Positions 1 through 6,024 of a DNA stretch of 64,000 nt are shown here, one piece after another. Under the pieces are notes generated by a model. That model ran no database searches. It saw nothing but the letters and a program-made list of their open reading frames with translations, and was not told the DNA's origin. Every line of letters begins with the position of its first letter. Position 1 is the first letter of the stretch. The stretch spans positions 163,649 through 227,648 of the forward strand of contig NZ_JARNTW010000002.1 of NCBI RefSeq assembly GCF_029433105.1, read 5' to 3'. The translations under genes were made by a program, and so were the position numbers. The stretch comes from Runella sp. MFBS21 (GTDB lineage Bacteria; Bacteroidota; Bacteroidia; Cytophagales; Spirosomataceae).

Positions 1-105
1 AAAACTTTCTCTTACGTCAAAAGGTACCTGATCTTGGCTAAGTTGACGTTTGCAAGCTGAAAAACTGAGTAGGATTACGGCACCTACAATGAGTAACTTC
101 TTCAT
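1..105 (-). CDS. Lipoprotein, N-terminal part only (runs off left edge)
   Basis: Only the first 35 codons of this minus-strand gene lie in the window. They begin MKKLLIVGAVILLSFSACK: charged start, hydrophobic core and a lipobox-like FSAC with Cys18, so an exported lipoprotein. The visible mature part (QLSQDQVPFDVRESF) resembles the start of small PepSY-like lipoproteins of Bacteroidota, but that is a weak guess from 15 residues. It is transcribed divergently from sufC. Confidence 0.6.
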   Translation of the reverse strand, partial: MKKLLIVGAVILLSFSACKRQLSQDQVPFDVRESF

Positions 106-405
106 GATGATTTTTTTCTGAGAAACGTTGTTTGTTTGATGTGCCAAAGGTGAAACCTCAATATTAAAGCCGTTTTAAAGGCGTATTAAAAGGGGGTTAA
201 AGTATAAAATCGCACCTCACCCACTTGGAGATTTAGAGATTTGTGAGGCTTAAATAAACATTTTGGTATAAACCCCAACTTTTCGATAGGGAGAATTGTT
301 AACAAATCACAAGGGTTTATGAACTCTTTATTGTAATTTTGCAGACTTTTTCTGATGTACTACGAGGCAATGCGCCCGTTATGACCAAGACAAAAACCAC
401 TTATT
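106..405. other. Divergent intergenic region upstream of sufC
   Basis: About 300 bases without a gene between the truncated lipoprotein (minus) and sufC (plus). It is AT-rich and should hold both promoters. I see a Bacteroidota -7-like element at 334-341 and no strong hairpin or repeat. Confidence 0.5.
334..341 (+). promoter_or_regulatory. Possible -7 element for sufC
   Basis: TAATTTTG fits the Bacteroidota housekeeping -7 consensus TAnnTTTG and lies 64 bases before the sufC ATG. No clear TTTG -33 box is found at the expected distance, so the call rests on one half of the promoter. Confidence 0.3.
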
Positions 406-1164
406 ATGCTTACAATCACGGATTTACAAGCTTCGGTTGACCAAAAAGAGATTTTGAAAGGAATCAATTTGGAGATCAAACCCGGTGAAGTCCACGCAAT
501 AATGGGCCCCAATGGCTCAGGTAAAAGTACTTTAGCCTCTGTATTGGCAGGTCGCGAAGAATACGAAGTAACGGGAGGAAGTGTTGACTTTGAAGGCCAA
601 GACTTGCTCGAAATGTCGCCTGAAGAACGTGCTGCGGCAGGTGTCTTTTTGGCATTTCAGTATCCTGTCGAAATCCCAGGAGTTACGACTATCAACTTTC
701 TAAAAACCGCCCTCAACGAAATTCGTAAGTCACGAGGTGAAGAGCCTTTGGATGCCGCGCAATTTTTAAAACTCATGCGCGAAAAGGCCAAACTTGTCAA
801 TATCGATGATGCGCTTTTGAAACGTTCATTGAATGAAGGCTTTTCGGGCGGAGAGAAAAAACGCAACGAGATTTTTCAGATGGCAATGCTCGAACCCAAA
901 TTGGCGATTTTGGATGAAACCGATTCAGGGCTTGACATCGATGCGCTTCGCATTGTAGCAGAAGGCGTCAATAAACTACGTAGTCCTGAGCGTGCCGTTA
1001 TTGTGGTGACTCACTATCAGCGTTTGCTCGACTATATCGTGCCGGACTACGTACACGTGTTGTACAAAGGGCGTATTGTAAAATCTGGCCCTAAAGAGCT
1101 TGCCCTAGAGCTTGAAGAAAAAGGCTATGATTGGATTAAGGCCGAAGTAGCGGCTTCTTTGTAG
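406..1164 (+). CDS. sufC: SufC, Fe-S cluster assembly ABC ATPase
   Basis: SufC is the soluble ATPase of the SufBCD scaffold that builds Fe-S clusters in the cytosol. The 252-residue protein has the Walker A motif GPNGSGKST at residues 34-42, the family signature EGFSGGEKKRNEI, and Walker B AILDETDSGLD, where SufC has the typical ETDSGLD form. Length matches the family (about 250). The ATG at 406 is chosen because MLTITDLQ aligns with usual SufC starts. sufD follows after a toxin-antitoxin insertion; sufB, normally just upstream in this phylum, is not in the window, where a divergent lipoprotein sits instead. Very sure of the family. Confidence 0.97.
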   Translation: MLTITDLQASVDQKEILKGINLEIKPGEVHAIMGPNGSGKSTLASVLAGREEYEVTGGSVDFEGQDLLEMSPEERAAAGVFLAFQYPVEIPGVTTINFLKTALNEIRKSRGEEPLDAAQFLKLMREKAKLVNIDDALLKRSLNEGFSGGEKKRNEIFQMAMLEPKLAILDETDSGLDIDALRIVAEGVNKLRSPERAVIVVTHYQRLLDYIVPDYVHVLYKGRIVKSGPKELALELEEKGYDWIKAEVAASL

Positions 1165-1186
1165 ATTAAAATAAAAACTTCAATTT

Positions 1187-1414
1187 ATGACTACCACGAT
1201 TGAATTGAATGCTGAAGAGCTTGATTATAAGCTTTTTAAAAGCTTAAAAGCCATGTATAAAAATCGTAAGATACGTTTGACTATTAATAGTGAAATGGAC
1301 GAGACAGAATATTTGCTTTCAAGTCAAGCTAACCGCGACATTTTAAAAAAATCGATGGAAGAAGCTAAAAGAGGTGAAAAGATATTGGTGCAGTTGAGTG
1401 ATTTAAGTAAATGA
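1187..1414 (+). CDS. Antitoxin of a YoeB-type toxin-antitoxin pair
   Basis: A 75-residue acidic and basic protein (MTTTIELNAEELDYK start, EEAKRGEKI near the end) ending 4 bases into the next gene, which encodes a YoeB-like mRNA interferase. Such size, order and overlap are those of RelB/YefM-like antitoxins, which bind and neutralise the toxin and autoregulate the pair. I do not see a clear Phd/YefM motif, so the assignment leans on position. It sits only 22 bases after sufC and is probably co-transcribed with it. Because the toxin is broken, this antitoxin may now be an orphan. Confidence 0.65.
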   Translation: MTTTIELNAEELDYKLFKSLKAMYKNRKIRLTINSEMDETEYLLSSQANRDILKKSMEEAKRGEKILVQLSDLSK

Positions 1415-1684
1415 GGAATATTTCATTTACTCCCACGGCCTTTAGTCAATTTAATGAATGGAGAAGCACCAATAAAAAAATGCAAGATCGTATCATTAAA
1501 TTACTAGAAGAAATACAGCGAAATCCTTTTGAAGGAACAGCTAAACCAGAACCTTTAAAATATAATCTCAAAGGATACTGCGGGGCTGCCCGTGCGGTCA
1601 AGGAGAATTGATGACGAACATCGGTTGGTCTATGAAGTTACCAATGAAGATATTGTCGTAATTAGCTGCAAATATCATTATTGA
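1411..1684 (+). pseudogene. yoeB: YoeB/Txe-family toxin, disrupted by a 16-bp insertion
   Basis: The first 55 or so codons read as a YoeB-like mRNA interferase (KPEPLKYNLKGY), which normally cleaves mRNA at the ribosome. After GY the frame is lost and stops at 1609-1611. The missing C-terminus continues in another frame as RRIDDEHRLVYEV through SCKYHY and a TGA at 1682-1684, matching the E. coli YoeB tail (SRRITEEHRLVY through CRYHY). Removing exactly 16 bases (1581-1596) restores GYWSRRIDDEHRLVYEV. The catalytic region (E, R, H and terminal HY) is therefore out of frame, and the gene is predicted inactive. The ATG at 1411 overlaps the antitoxin stop. The toxin stop lies just before sufD. Confidence 0.85.
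1581..1596 (+). other. 16-bp GC-rich insertion inside yoeB
   Basis: The segment CGGGGCTGCCCGTGCG interrupts an otherwise perfect YoeB reading frame. It is far richer in GC than its surroundings and contains a small CGGG/CCCG hairpin. A TGCGG pentamer occurs at 1579-1583 and 1593-1597, but the 14-base offset does not equal the insert length, so it is not a simple target duplication. Confidence 0.75.
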
Positions 1685-1701
1685 ATTGTAAAAATTCAGA
1701 C

Positions 1702-3024
1702 ATGGATTTATCAAAAAATACAGACTTAAAACAACAACTCGTTGCTGATTTTCAGGCCAATGAAAGCCGCTTGAATGGCGAAACCAAAACGCCCGTGCAT
1801 CAAACACGTCGCGAAGCCATGCAAAACTTCGAGAAGTTGGGTTTCCCTACTATCAAGCACGAGGAGTGGAAATATAGTAATGTCAATAGCCTTGTCAAAC
1901 AAGCCTTTGATTTTAACGTAAAAACTGAGTTTGGCTCCGAAGAACTAGAGACTTTGGCGATTCCTAACTTAGAAGGCAATATTCTCTATTTTATTAATGG
2001 TATTTACAATCCTGCGCTTTCACGGATTGTATCACCCGAGAATCAATTACAAATCTTGAGTTTTGGGCAAGCCGTCAAAGAAAATCCTAGTCTTTTGGAT
2101 GCTTACTTTGCCAAATATGCCAATTACCAAGACGATGCCTTTACCGCGTTGAATACGGCTTTTGCGCATGATGGAGTGGTGGTCAATGTGCCCGCTGGTA
2201 AAGTAGTAGAGCAGCCGATTATTTTGCGCTTTATTACAGATGCGCGTGCTGCCAATGCCGCTTCTCAACCACGCAACTTGATTGTAGTAGGCAAAAATGC
2301 CGAAGTAAAAATGGCCGAAGCATTCCGAACAATCGGAGAAAATGGCTCTTTTACTAACATCGTTACCGAAATCGTAATTGATGAAAACGCCAACGTACAA
2401 TACTATAAAGTACAAAACGAAACCGAGAAAGCCTATCATATCGGTACTACGCAAGTAAGCCAAAAGGCCAATAGTCATTTTTATGCCGTGACGGTGACGG
2501 TCAACGGGGGTTTTGTACGCAACAACCTCAACATCGTACTCGACGGCCAAAACTGCGAGGCTTTCATGTATGGCTTGTATTTTCCGAATGGTAAACAACA
2601 CATCGACAATCACACCCTTGTGGATCACGCTAAGCCCAATTCTTACAGTAATGAATTGTACAAAGGCGTACTACAAGATAAATCGACGGGAGTTTTCAAC
2701 GGAAAAATTTTCGTTAGAGACGGAGCCAGCAAAACCAATGCTTATCAGTCGTGCCGCAATGTGGTACTATCCGATGAGGCGTCGATGAATACCAAACCTC
2801 AATTGGAAATTTATAATGATGATGTGAAGTGTTCGCACGGAACTACCACCGGTAAACTCAACGACGAAGCTTTGTTTTATATGCGTTCGCGTGGGATTCC
2901 GAAAGCCGAGGCTATGACTTTGCTCATGTATGCCTTCTGCGAAGACGTCATCAGCGAAATCAAGATTGAACCCATCAGGGCGTATTTGGAGGGCGTTATT
3001 GCCGACAAACTCGCTCAAAAATAA
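1702..3024 (+). CDS. sufD: SufD, Fe-S cluster assembly scaffold protein
   Basis: SufD partners SufB and SufC in the cytosolic Fe-S scaffold. The 440-residue protein has the family architecture: an N-terminal helical part with the typical EEWKYSNV motif and a C-terminal parallel beta-helix core including SNELYKGVLQDKSTGVFNGKI, CSHGTTTG and LFYMRSRGIP. I start at the ATG 1702 (MDLSKNTDLKQ), not the in-frame TTG at 1681, which overlaps the toxin stop. The gene follows the broken toxin by 17 bases. A strong hairpin terminator lies after it, so sufS and sufE are not in this transcript. Confidence 0.96.
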   Translation: MDLSKNTDLKQQLVADFQANESRLNGETKTPVHQTRREAMQNFEKLGFPTIKHEEWKYSNVNSLVKQAFDFNVKTEFGSEELETLAIPNLEGNILYFINGIYNPALSRIVSPENQLQILSFGQAVKENPSLLDAYFAKYANYQDDAFTALNTAFAHDGVVVNVPAGKVVEQPIILRFITDARAANAASQPRNLIVVGKNAEVKMAEAFRTIGENGSFTNIVTEIVIDENANVQYYKVQNETEKAYHIGTTQVSQKANSHFYAVTVTVNGGFVRNNLNIVLDGQNCEAFMYGLYFPNGKQHIDNHTLVDHAKPNSYSNELYKGVLQDKSTGVFNGKIFVRDGASKTNAYQSCRNVVLSDEASMNTKPQLEIYNDDVKCSHGTTTGKLNDEALFYMRSRGIPKAEAMTLLMYAFCEDVISEIKIEPIRAYLEGVIADKLAQK

Positions 3025-3061
3025 TCTTATCTTTATTTATCCTGTTTGCAAATTACCCTTT

Positions 3062-3088
3062 CCCCGCCTCCCTCGGCGGGGATTTTTT
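3062..3088 (+). terminator. Rho-independent terminator after sufD
   Basis: A perfect 7-bp GC stem (CCCCGCC / GGCGGGG) with a 6-base loop is followed by six T residues, 38 bases after the sufD stop. It ends the sufC-antitoxin-toxin-sufD transcript. Confidence 0.85.
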
Positions 3089-3209
3089 GTGGTTCAAGTT
3101 TGGTGAAAAGAACAGGGTGAAAATTCACAAAAAAAACCTCAAAAAGGGGTAAGTAGGCGAAATAGGTTTCTTTAAAAAAGTATATCTATCATAAACTAAA
3201 ACAACTACC

Positions 3210-4148
3210 GTGAAAATTGTTTTTTTAGACGCTCGCACCGTAGGAGATGTTCCGAATTTGAATCAACTCGCTGCTTTAGGAGACCTAACCCTCCACGCCG
3301 ATACCCAACATGATGAAGTAATAAAACGGATAGCAGGGGCTGAGGTGGTAATTACCAACAAAGTGAAAGTAACTCAGGAGGCTATGAAGGCTACTCCTAC
3401 CCTTAAGCTCATATGTGTAGCTGCCACCGGAACCAACAACGTGGATTTGGAAGCTGCCAAATCATTGGGGATTGAGGTAAAAAATGTAAAGGGATACTCT
3501 ACCGACAGTGTAGCACAGGAGACTTTTGCGTTGTTGTTGGCCTTGCTCAATTCCACGGCCTATTATGATGCTTATGTCAAATCGGGCGAGTATTCCCAAG
3601 AAAAGATCTTTACGCACTTAGGGCGGCCTTTTTGGGAAATCAACGGCAAGCGTTTTGGTATCCTAGGTTTGGGTGAAATAGGCCGACAAGTGGCACGTAT
3701 CGCAATGGCATTTGGGGCAGAGGTAGTCTATTTTTCGGCTTCGGGCCAAGAGTACAACGTCATTTATAAGCGTCTCGAATTGGAGGAGTTTCTACAAACT
3801 TGTGATATTATCTCTATTCACGCACCACTTAGTGCTGCTACCGAAAACTTGCTTGACTATCAGCGTCTTGCTTTGATGAAGCCTACAGCGGTATTGCTCA
3901 ACACAAGCCGTGGGGGAATTGTCAACGAGGCTGATTTGGCGCGGGCTTTAGACGAAGATTTGATTGCAGGGGCGGCGATTGATGTATTTACGCAAGAGCC
4001 TATTTCGGCTACGCACCCTTATTTACAACTGACAAAAAAAGACAAACTCATTTTAGCTCCTCACATTGCATGGTCGAGTATCGAAGCGCGGACGCGCCTG
4101 ATGCACCGCGTCGCCGAAAATATTGAGCATTATTTAGCTGAGAAATGA
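3210..4148 (+). CDS. D-2-hydroxyacid dehydrogenase (glycerate/hydroxypyruvate reductase-like)
   Basis: A 312-residue NAD-dependent reductase of the D-isomer-specific 2-hydroxyacid dehydrogenase family, which interconverts 2-keto acids and D-2-hydroxyacids in the cytosol. The Rossmann motif GLGEIGRQVARIA, the signature NTSRGGIVNEADL with the substrate-binding Arg, the acidic FTQEPI and the catalytic His in APHIAW are all present. Sequence style suggests the glycerate dehydrogenase (HprA) group; substrate cannot be settled from sequence. The ATG is preceded by a 185-base gap with the sufD terminator, so it has its own promoter. The stop codon lies inside the first unit of a 10-bp tandem repeat. 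Confidence 0.9.
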   Translation: MKIVFLDARTVGDVPNLNQLAALGDLTLHADTQHDEVIKRIAGAEVVITNKVKVTQEAMKATPTLKLICVAATGTNNVDLEAAKSLGIEVKNVKGYSTDSVAQETFALLLALLNSTAYYDAYVKSGEYSQEKIFTHLGRPFWEINGKRFGILGLGEIGRQVARIAMAFGAEVVYFSASGQEYNVIYKRLELEEFLQTCDIISIHAPLSAATENLLDYQRLALMKPTAVLLNTSRGGIVNEADLARALDEDLIAGAAIDVFTQEPISATHPYLQLTKKDKLILAPHIAWSSIEARTRLMHRVAENIEHYLAEK

Positions 4149-4168
4149 TGAGAAATGATGAGAAATGA
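4141..4168 (+). repeat. Short tandem repeat over a stop codon
   Basis: Two full copies and a partial third of the 10-mer AGAAATGATG start inside the last codons of the dehydrogenase, so the stop codon (4146-4148) sits in the first copy. This looks like local replication slippage and has no obvious function. Confidence 0.8.
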
Positions 4169-4182
4169 AATCTGTAATAAGG

Positions 4183-4212
4183 CTTCCCAAGTTAAGTTTT
4201 AAACTTGGGAAG
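4183..4212. terminator. Hairpin between convergent genes
   Basis: A perfect 11-bp inverted repeat (CTTCCCAAGTT at 4183-4193 and its complement at 4202-4212, 8-base loop) lies between the plus-strand dehydrogenase and the minus-strand small secreted protein. A bidirectional terminator is likely, although no long T-run follows. Confidence 0.6.
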
Positions 4213-4242
4213 ATTTATATTTCACCCATCCCCATTACCCAC

Positions 4243-4779
4243 TCAGGGTACAATGCTTTTGGAGTAATCGCCATTTTGATGAAATGTTACTATTTGGTCA
4301 TTGGCACAATTACCCACACACCGACGCCCTGGGTTGACTATTCGCTTGCCTGATACCACGATGTACTGTGTTTTGGCAGGTGGCCGAATGTAGAGTTTGT
4401 CGTAGAGGACTTCTTCCAGGCAGGCCAATAGCTCAGGGGTGGGCGTATTTTTCTTTCTCTCAGAGGACTTGGGCGCAGTCTCATAGAAAAAAACCAAATC
4501 AGCATTACACCAGGCGTATTCGGTGGGAGGGCTATCTTTGTAGCGGTCGTCGATGAGGGCTGTCATGTACCAGCATTTTTCGCCCTTGTCGTTGACAAAT
4601 CGCCTGATTTCTACAACCCCCTTGTTGTTGACAAACCAATGATCTTGAATACAAGAGGTAATGTAATGACTTACAATCATTTTTTCTTGTGGACTGAGGG
4701 TATATTCAGAGCAGGGCTTTTGGGAATAAGCCTTCAGAAACAGGCTAGAGCATAGGAAGAGAACGATGATTTTTTTCAT
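4243..4779 (-). CDS. Small Cys-rich secreted protein, tandem family copy 1
   Basis: A 178-residue exported protein of no family I recognise. It starts MKKIIVLFLCSSLFLKAYSQ, a clear signal peptide; upstream in-frame codons were rejected because they would bury this signal. The mature part has several cysteines (KPC, TSC, EKCW, AWCN, LLAC, RRC, GNC), suggesting disulfides, and the conserved stretches HWFVNNKGVVEI and PPTEYAWCNADLVFFYE. It is the most diverged of three tandem copies. Its leader (4777-4819) is almost identical to that of copy 2 (5359-5401), so the duplication included the 5' untranslated part. Possibly co-transcribed behind the TonB receptor. Confidence 0.8.
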   Translation of the reverse strand: MKKIIVLFLCSSLFLKAYSQKPCSEYTLSPQEKMIVSHYITSCIQDHWFVNNKGVVEIRRFVNDKGEKCWYMTALIDDRYKDSPPTEYAWCNADLVFFYETAPKSSERKKNTPTPELLACLEEVLYDKLYIRPPAKTQYIVVSGKRIVNPGRRCVGNCANDQIVTFHQNGDYSKSIVP

Positions 4780-4822
4780 GGATTGCTTTTTAATTTCCAA
4801 CATACATAGAACTATAGCGTTT

Positions 4823-5361
4823 TCAGGGCATGATACGTAAGGTATAACCCCCTCGTTCATGAAATACCACAATCAAGTCATTGGAACCGTGGCCTAAAAG
4901 ATGACGACCTGTATTAACAATTCGTTTCCCAAATACGGTGATGTACTGTGTTTTGGCGGGCGGGCGGATGTAAAGTTTGTCGTAGGTGACTTCTTCCAAA
5001 CAGGCCAATAGCTCAGGATTAGGCGTAGTTTTTTTTCAGAATAAGAGCAGGTCTCAACGCTCTCATAGAAAAAAACCAAATCAGCATTACACCAGGCGTA
5101 TTCGGTGGGAGGGTTGTCTTTGTAGCGGTCGTCGATGACGGCTACTAGGTACCAGCATTTTTCGCCCTTTTCGTTGACAAACCGCGTGATTTTCACGACT
5201 CCTTTGTTGTTGACAAACCAATGCCCGTGCACACAAGTCATGATGTAGGAGCTTACAACCACTTTTTCTTGCTCATTGAGGGTGTATTCATGGCAGGGCT
5301 TTTGGGAATATCCCGTCAGAAATAAGATAGAAAACAGAATGGAAAAGATGATTTTTTTCAT
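4823..5361 (-). pseudogene. Small Cys-rich secreted protein, copy 2, frameshifted
   Basis: This copy is almost identical to copy 3 for its first 100 or so residues (only two differences, T12I and I35V relative to copy 3), with the signal peptide MKKIIFSILFSILFLTGYSQ. At the SEKK codons the coding strand has eight A residues where copy 3 has nine, which moves translation out of frame; the rest of the protein (ACLEEVTYDKLYIRPP to the end) continues in another frame down to 4823. It is a one-base homopolymer slippage: a decayed gene, a phase-variable switch, or a sequencing error in a run of A. The intact protein would be about the size of its neighbours. Confidence 0.8.
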
Positions 5362-5400
5362 GGATTGCTTTTTAATCTCCAACATACATAGAACTATAGC

Positions 5401-5430
5401 GAGGTCAGAGGCGGTTTAGCCTCTGACCTC
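5401..5430. terminator. Hairpin after copy 3 of the small secreted protein
   Basis: A perfect 12-bp stem (GAGGTCAGAGGC and complement) with a 6-base loop lies 11 bases past the stop of the minus-strand copy 3 and just upstream of copy 2. Probably a terminator or RNA-stabilising hairpin; no T-run is seen. Confidence 0.6.
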
Positions 5431-5441
5431 ATCATCTCTGC

Positions 5442-5990
5442 TCAGGGTACAATGTTTTTGGTATAGTCCCCTCTTTCATGAAATGTCACTATTTGGTCAT
5501 TAGCACAATTACCTAAACAAAGACGCCTATTTAGAATCTGTTTCCCGAATATAGTCGTGTACTGCCTTTTGACTGGCGGGCGAATGTAAAGTTTGTCGTA
5601 AGTGACTTCTTCCAAACAGGCCAATAGCTCAGGGGTAGGCGTAGTTTTTTTTTCAGAATAAGAGCCAGGAGAAGAATTGTAATTAACGCTTTCATAGAAA
5701 AAAACCAAATCAGCATTACACCAGGCGTATTCGGTGGGAGGATTGTCTTTGTAGCGGTCGTCGATGACGGCTACTAGGTACCAGCATTTTTCGCCCTTTT
5801 CGTTGACAAACCGCGTGATTTTCACGACTCCTTTGTTGTTGACAAACCAATGCCCATGCACACAAGTCATGATGTAGGAGCTTACAATCACTTTTTCTTG
5901 CTCATTGAGGGTGTATTCATGGCAGGGCTTTTGGGAATATCCCGTCAGAAATAGAGTGGAAAACAGAATGGAAAAGATGATTTTTTTCAT
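5442..5990 (-). CDS. Small Cys-rich secreted protein, tandem family copy 3 (intact)
   Basis: A 182-residue exported protein, the intact member most like copy 2. Start chosen at MKKIIFSILFSTLFLTGYSQ (signal peptide); a longer in-frame extension reaches into the receptor gene upstream and is unlikely. Mature part: KPCHEYTLNEQEK, then HWFVNNKGVVKITRF, EKCWYLVAVIDDRYKD, EYAWCNADLVFFYE, a nine-A homopolymer coding EKK, ACLEEVTYDKLYIRPP and a C-terminal RLCLGNCAND. No catalytic motif is recognisable; at least seven cysteines suggest a folded periplasmic or surface protein. It starts 35 bases after the TonB receptor stop, so it is probably the third gene of the DUF4249-receptor operon. Confidence 0.8.
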   Translation of the reverse strand: MKKIIFSILFSTLFLTGYSQKPCHEYTLNEQEKVIVSSYIMTCVHGHWFVNNKGVVKITRFVNEKGEKCWYLVAVIDDRYKDNPPTEYAWCNADLVFFYESVNYNSSPGSYSEKKTTPTPELLACLEEVTYDKLYIRPPVKRQYTTIFGKQILNRRLCLGNCANDQIVTFHERGDYTKNIVP

Positions 5991-6024
5991 GGAGTGACCG
6001 ATTGTAAACTTTGTAAATAAGTCA

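Noticed and set aside
1681..1701. TTG start for sufD
   Set aside because: It overlaps the toxin stop and adds seven residues not needed by the family; the ATG at 1702 is better.
2047..2628. Long antisense open frame in sufD
   Set aside because: It is a shadow of the sufD codon pattern with no start context and no recognisable protein.
4165..4353. Small plus-strand open frame after the dehydrogenase
   Set aside because: Overlaps the terminator hairpin and the end of the minus-strand secreted protein gene; no start or domain evidence.
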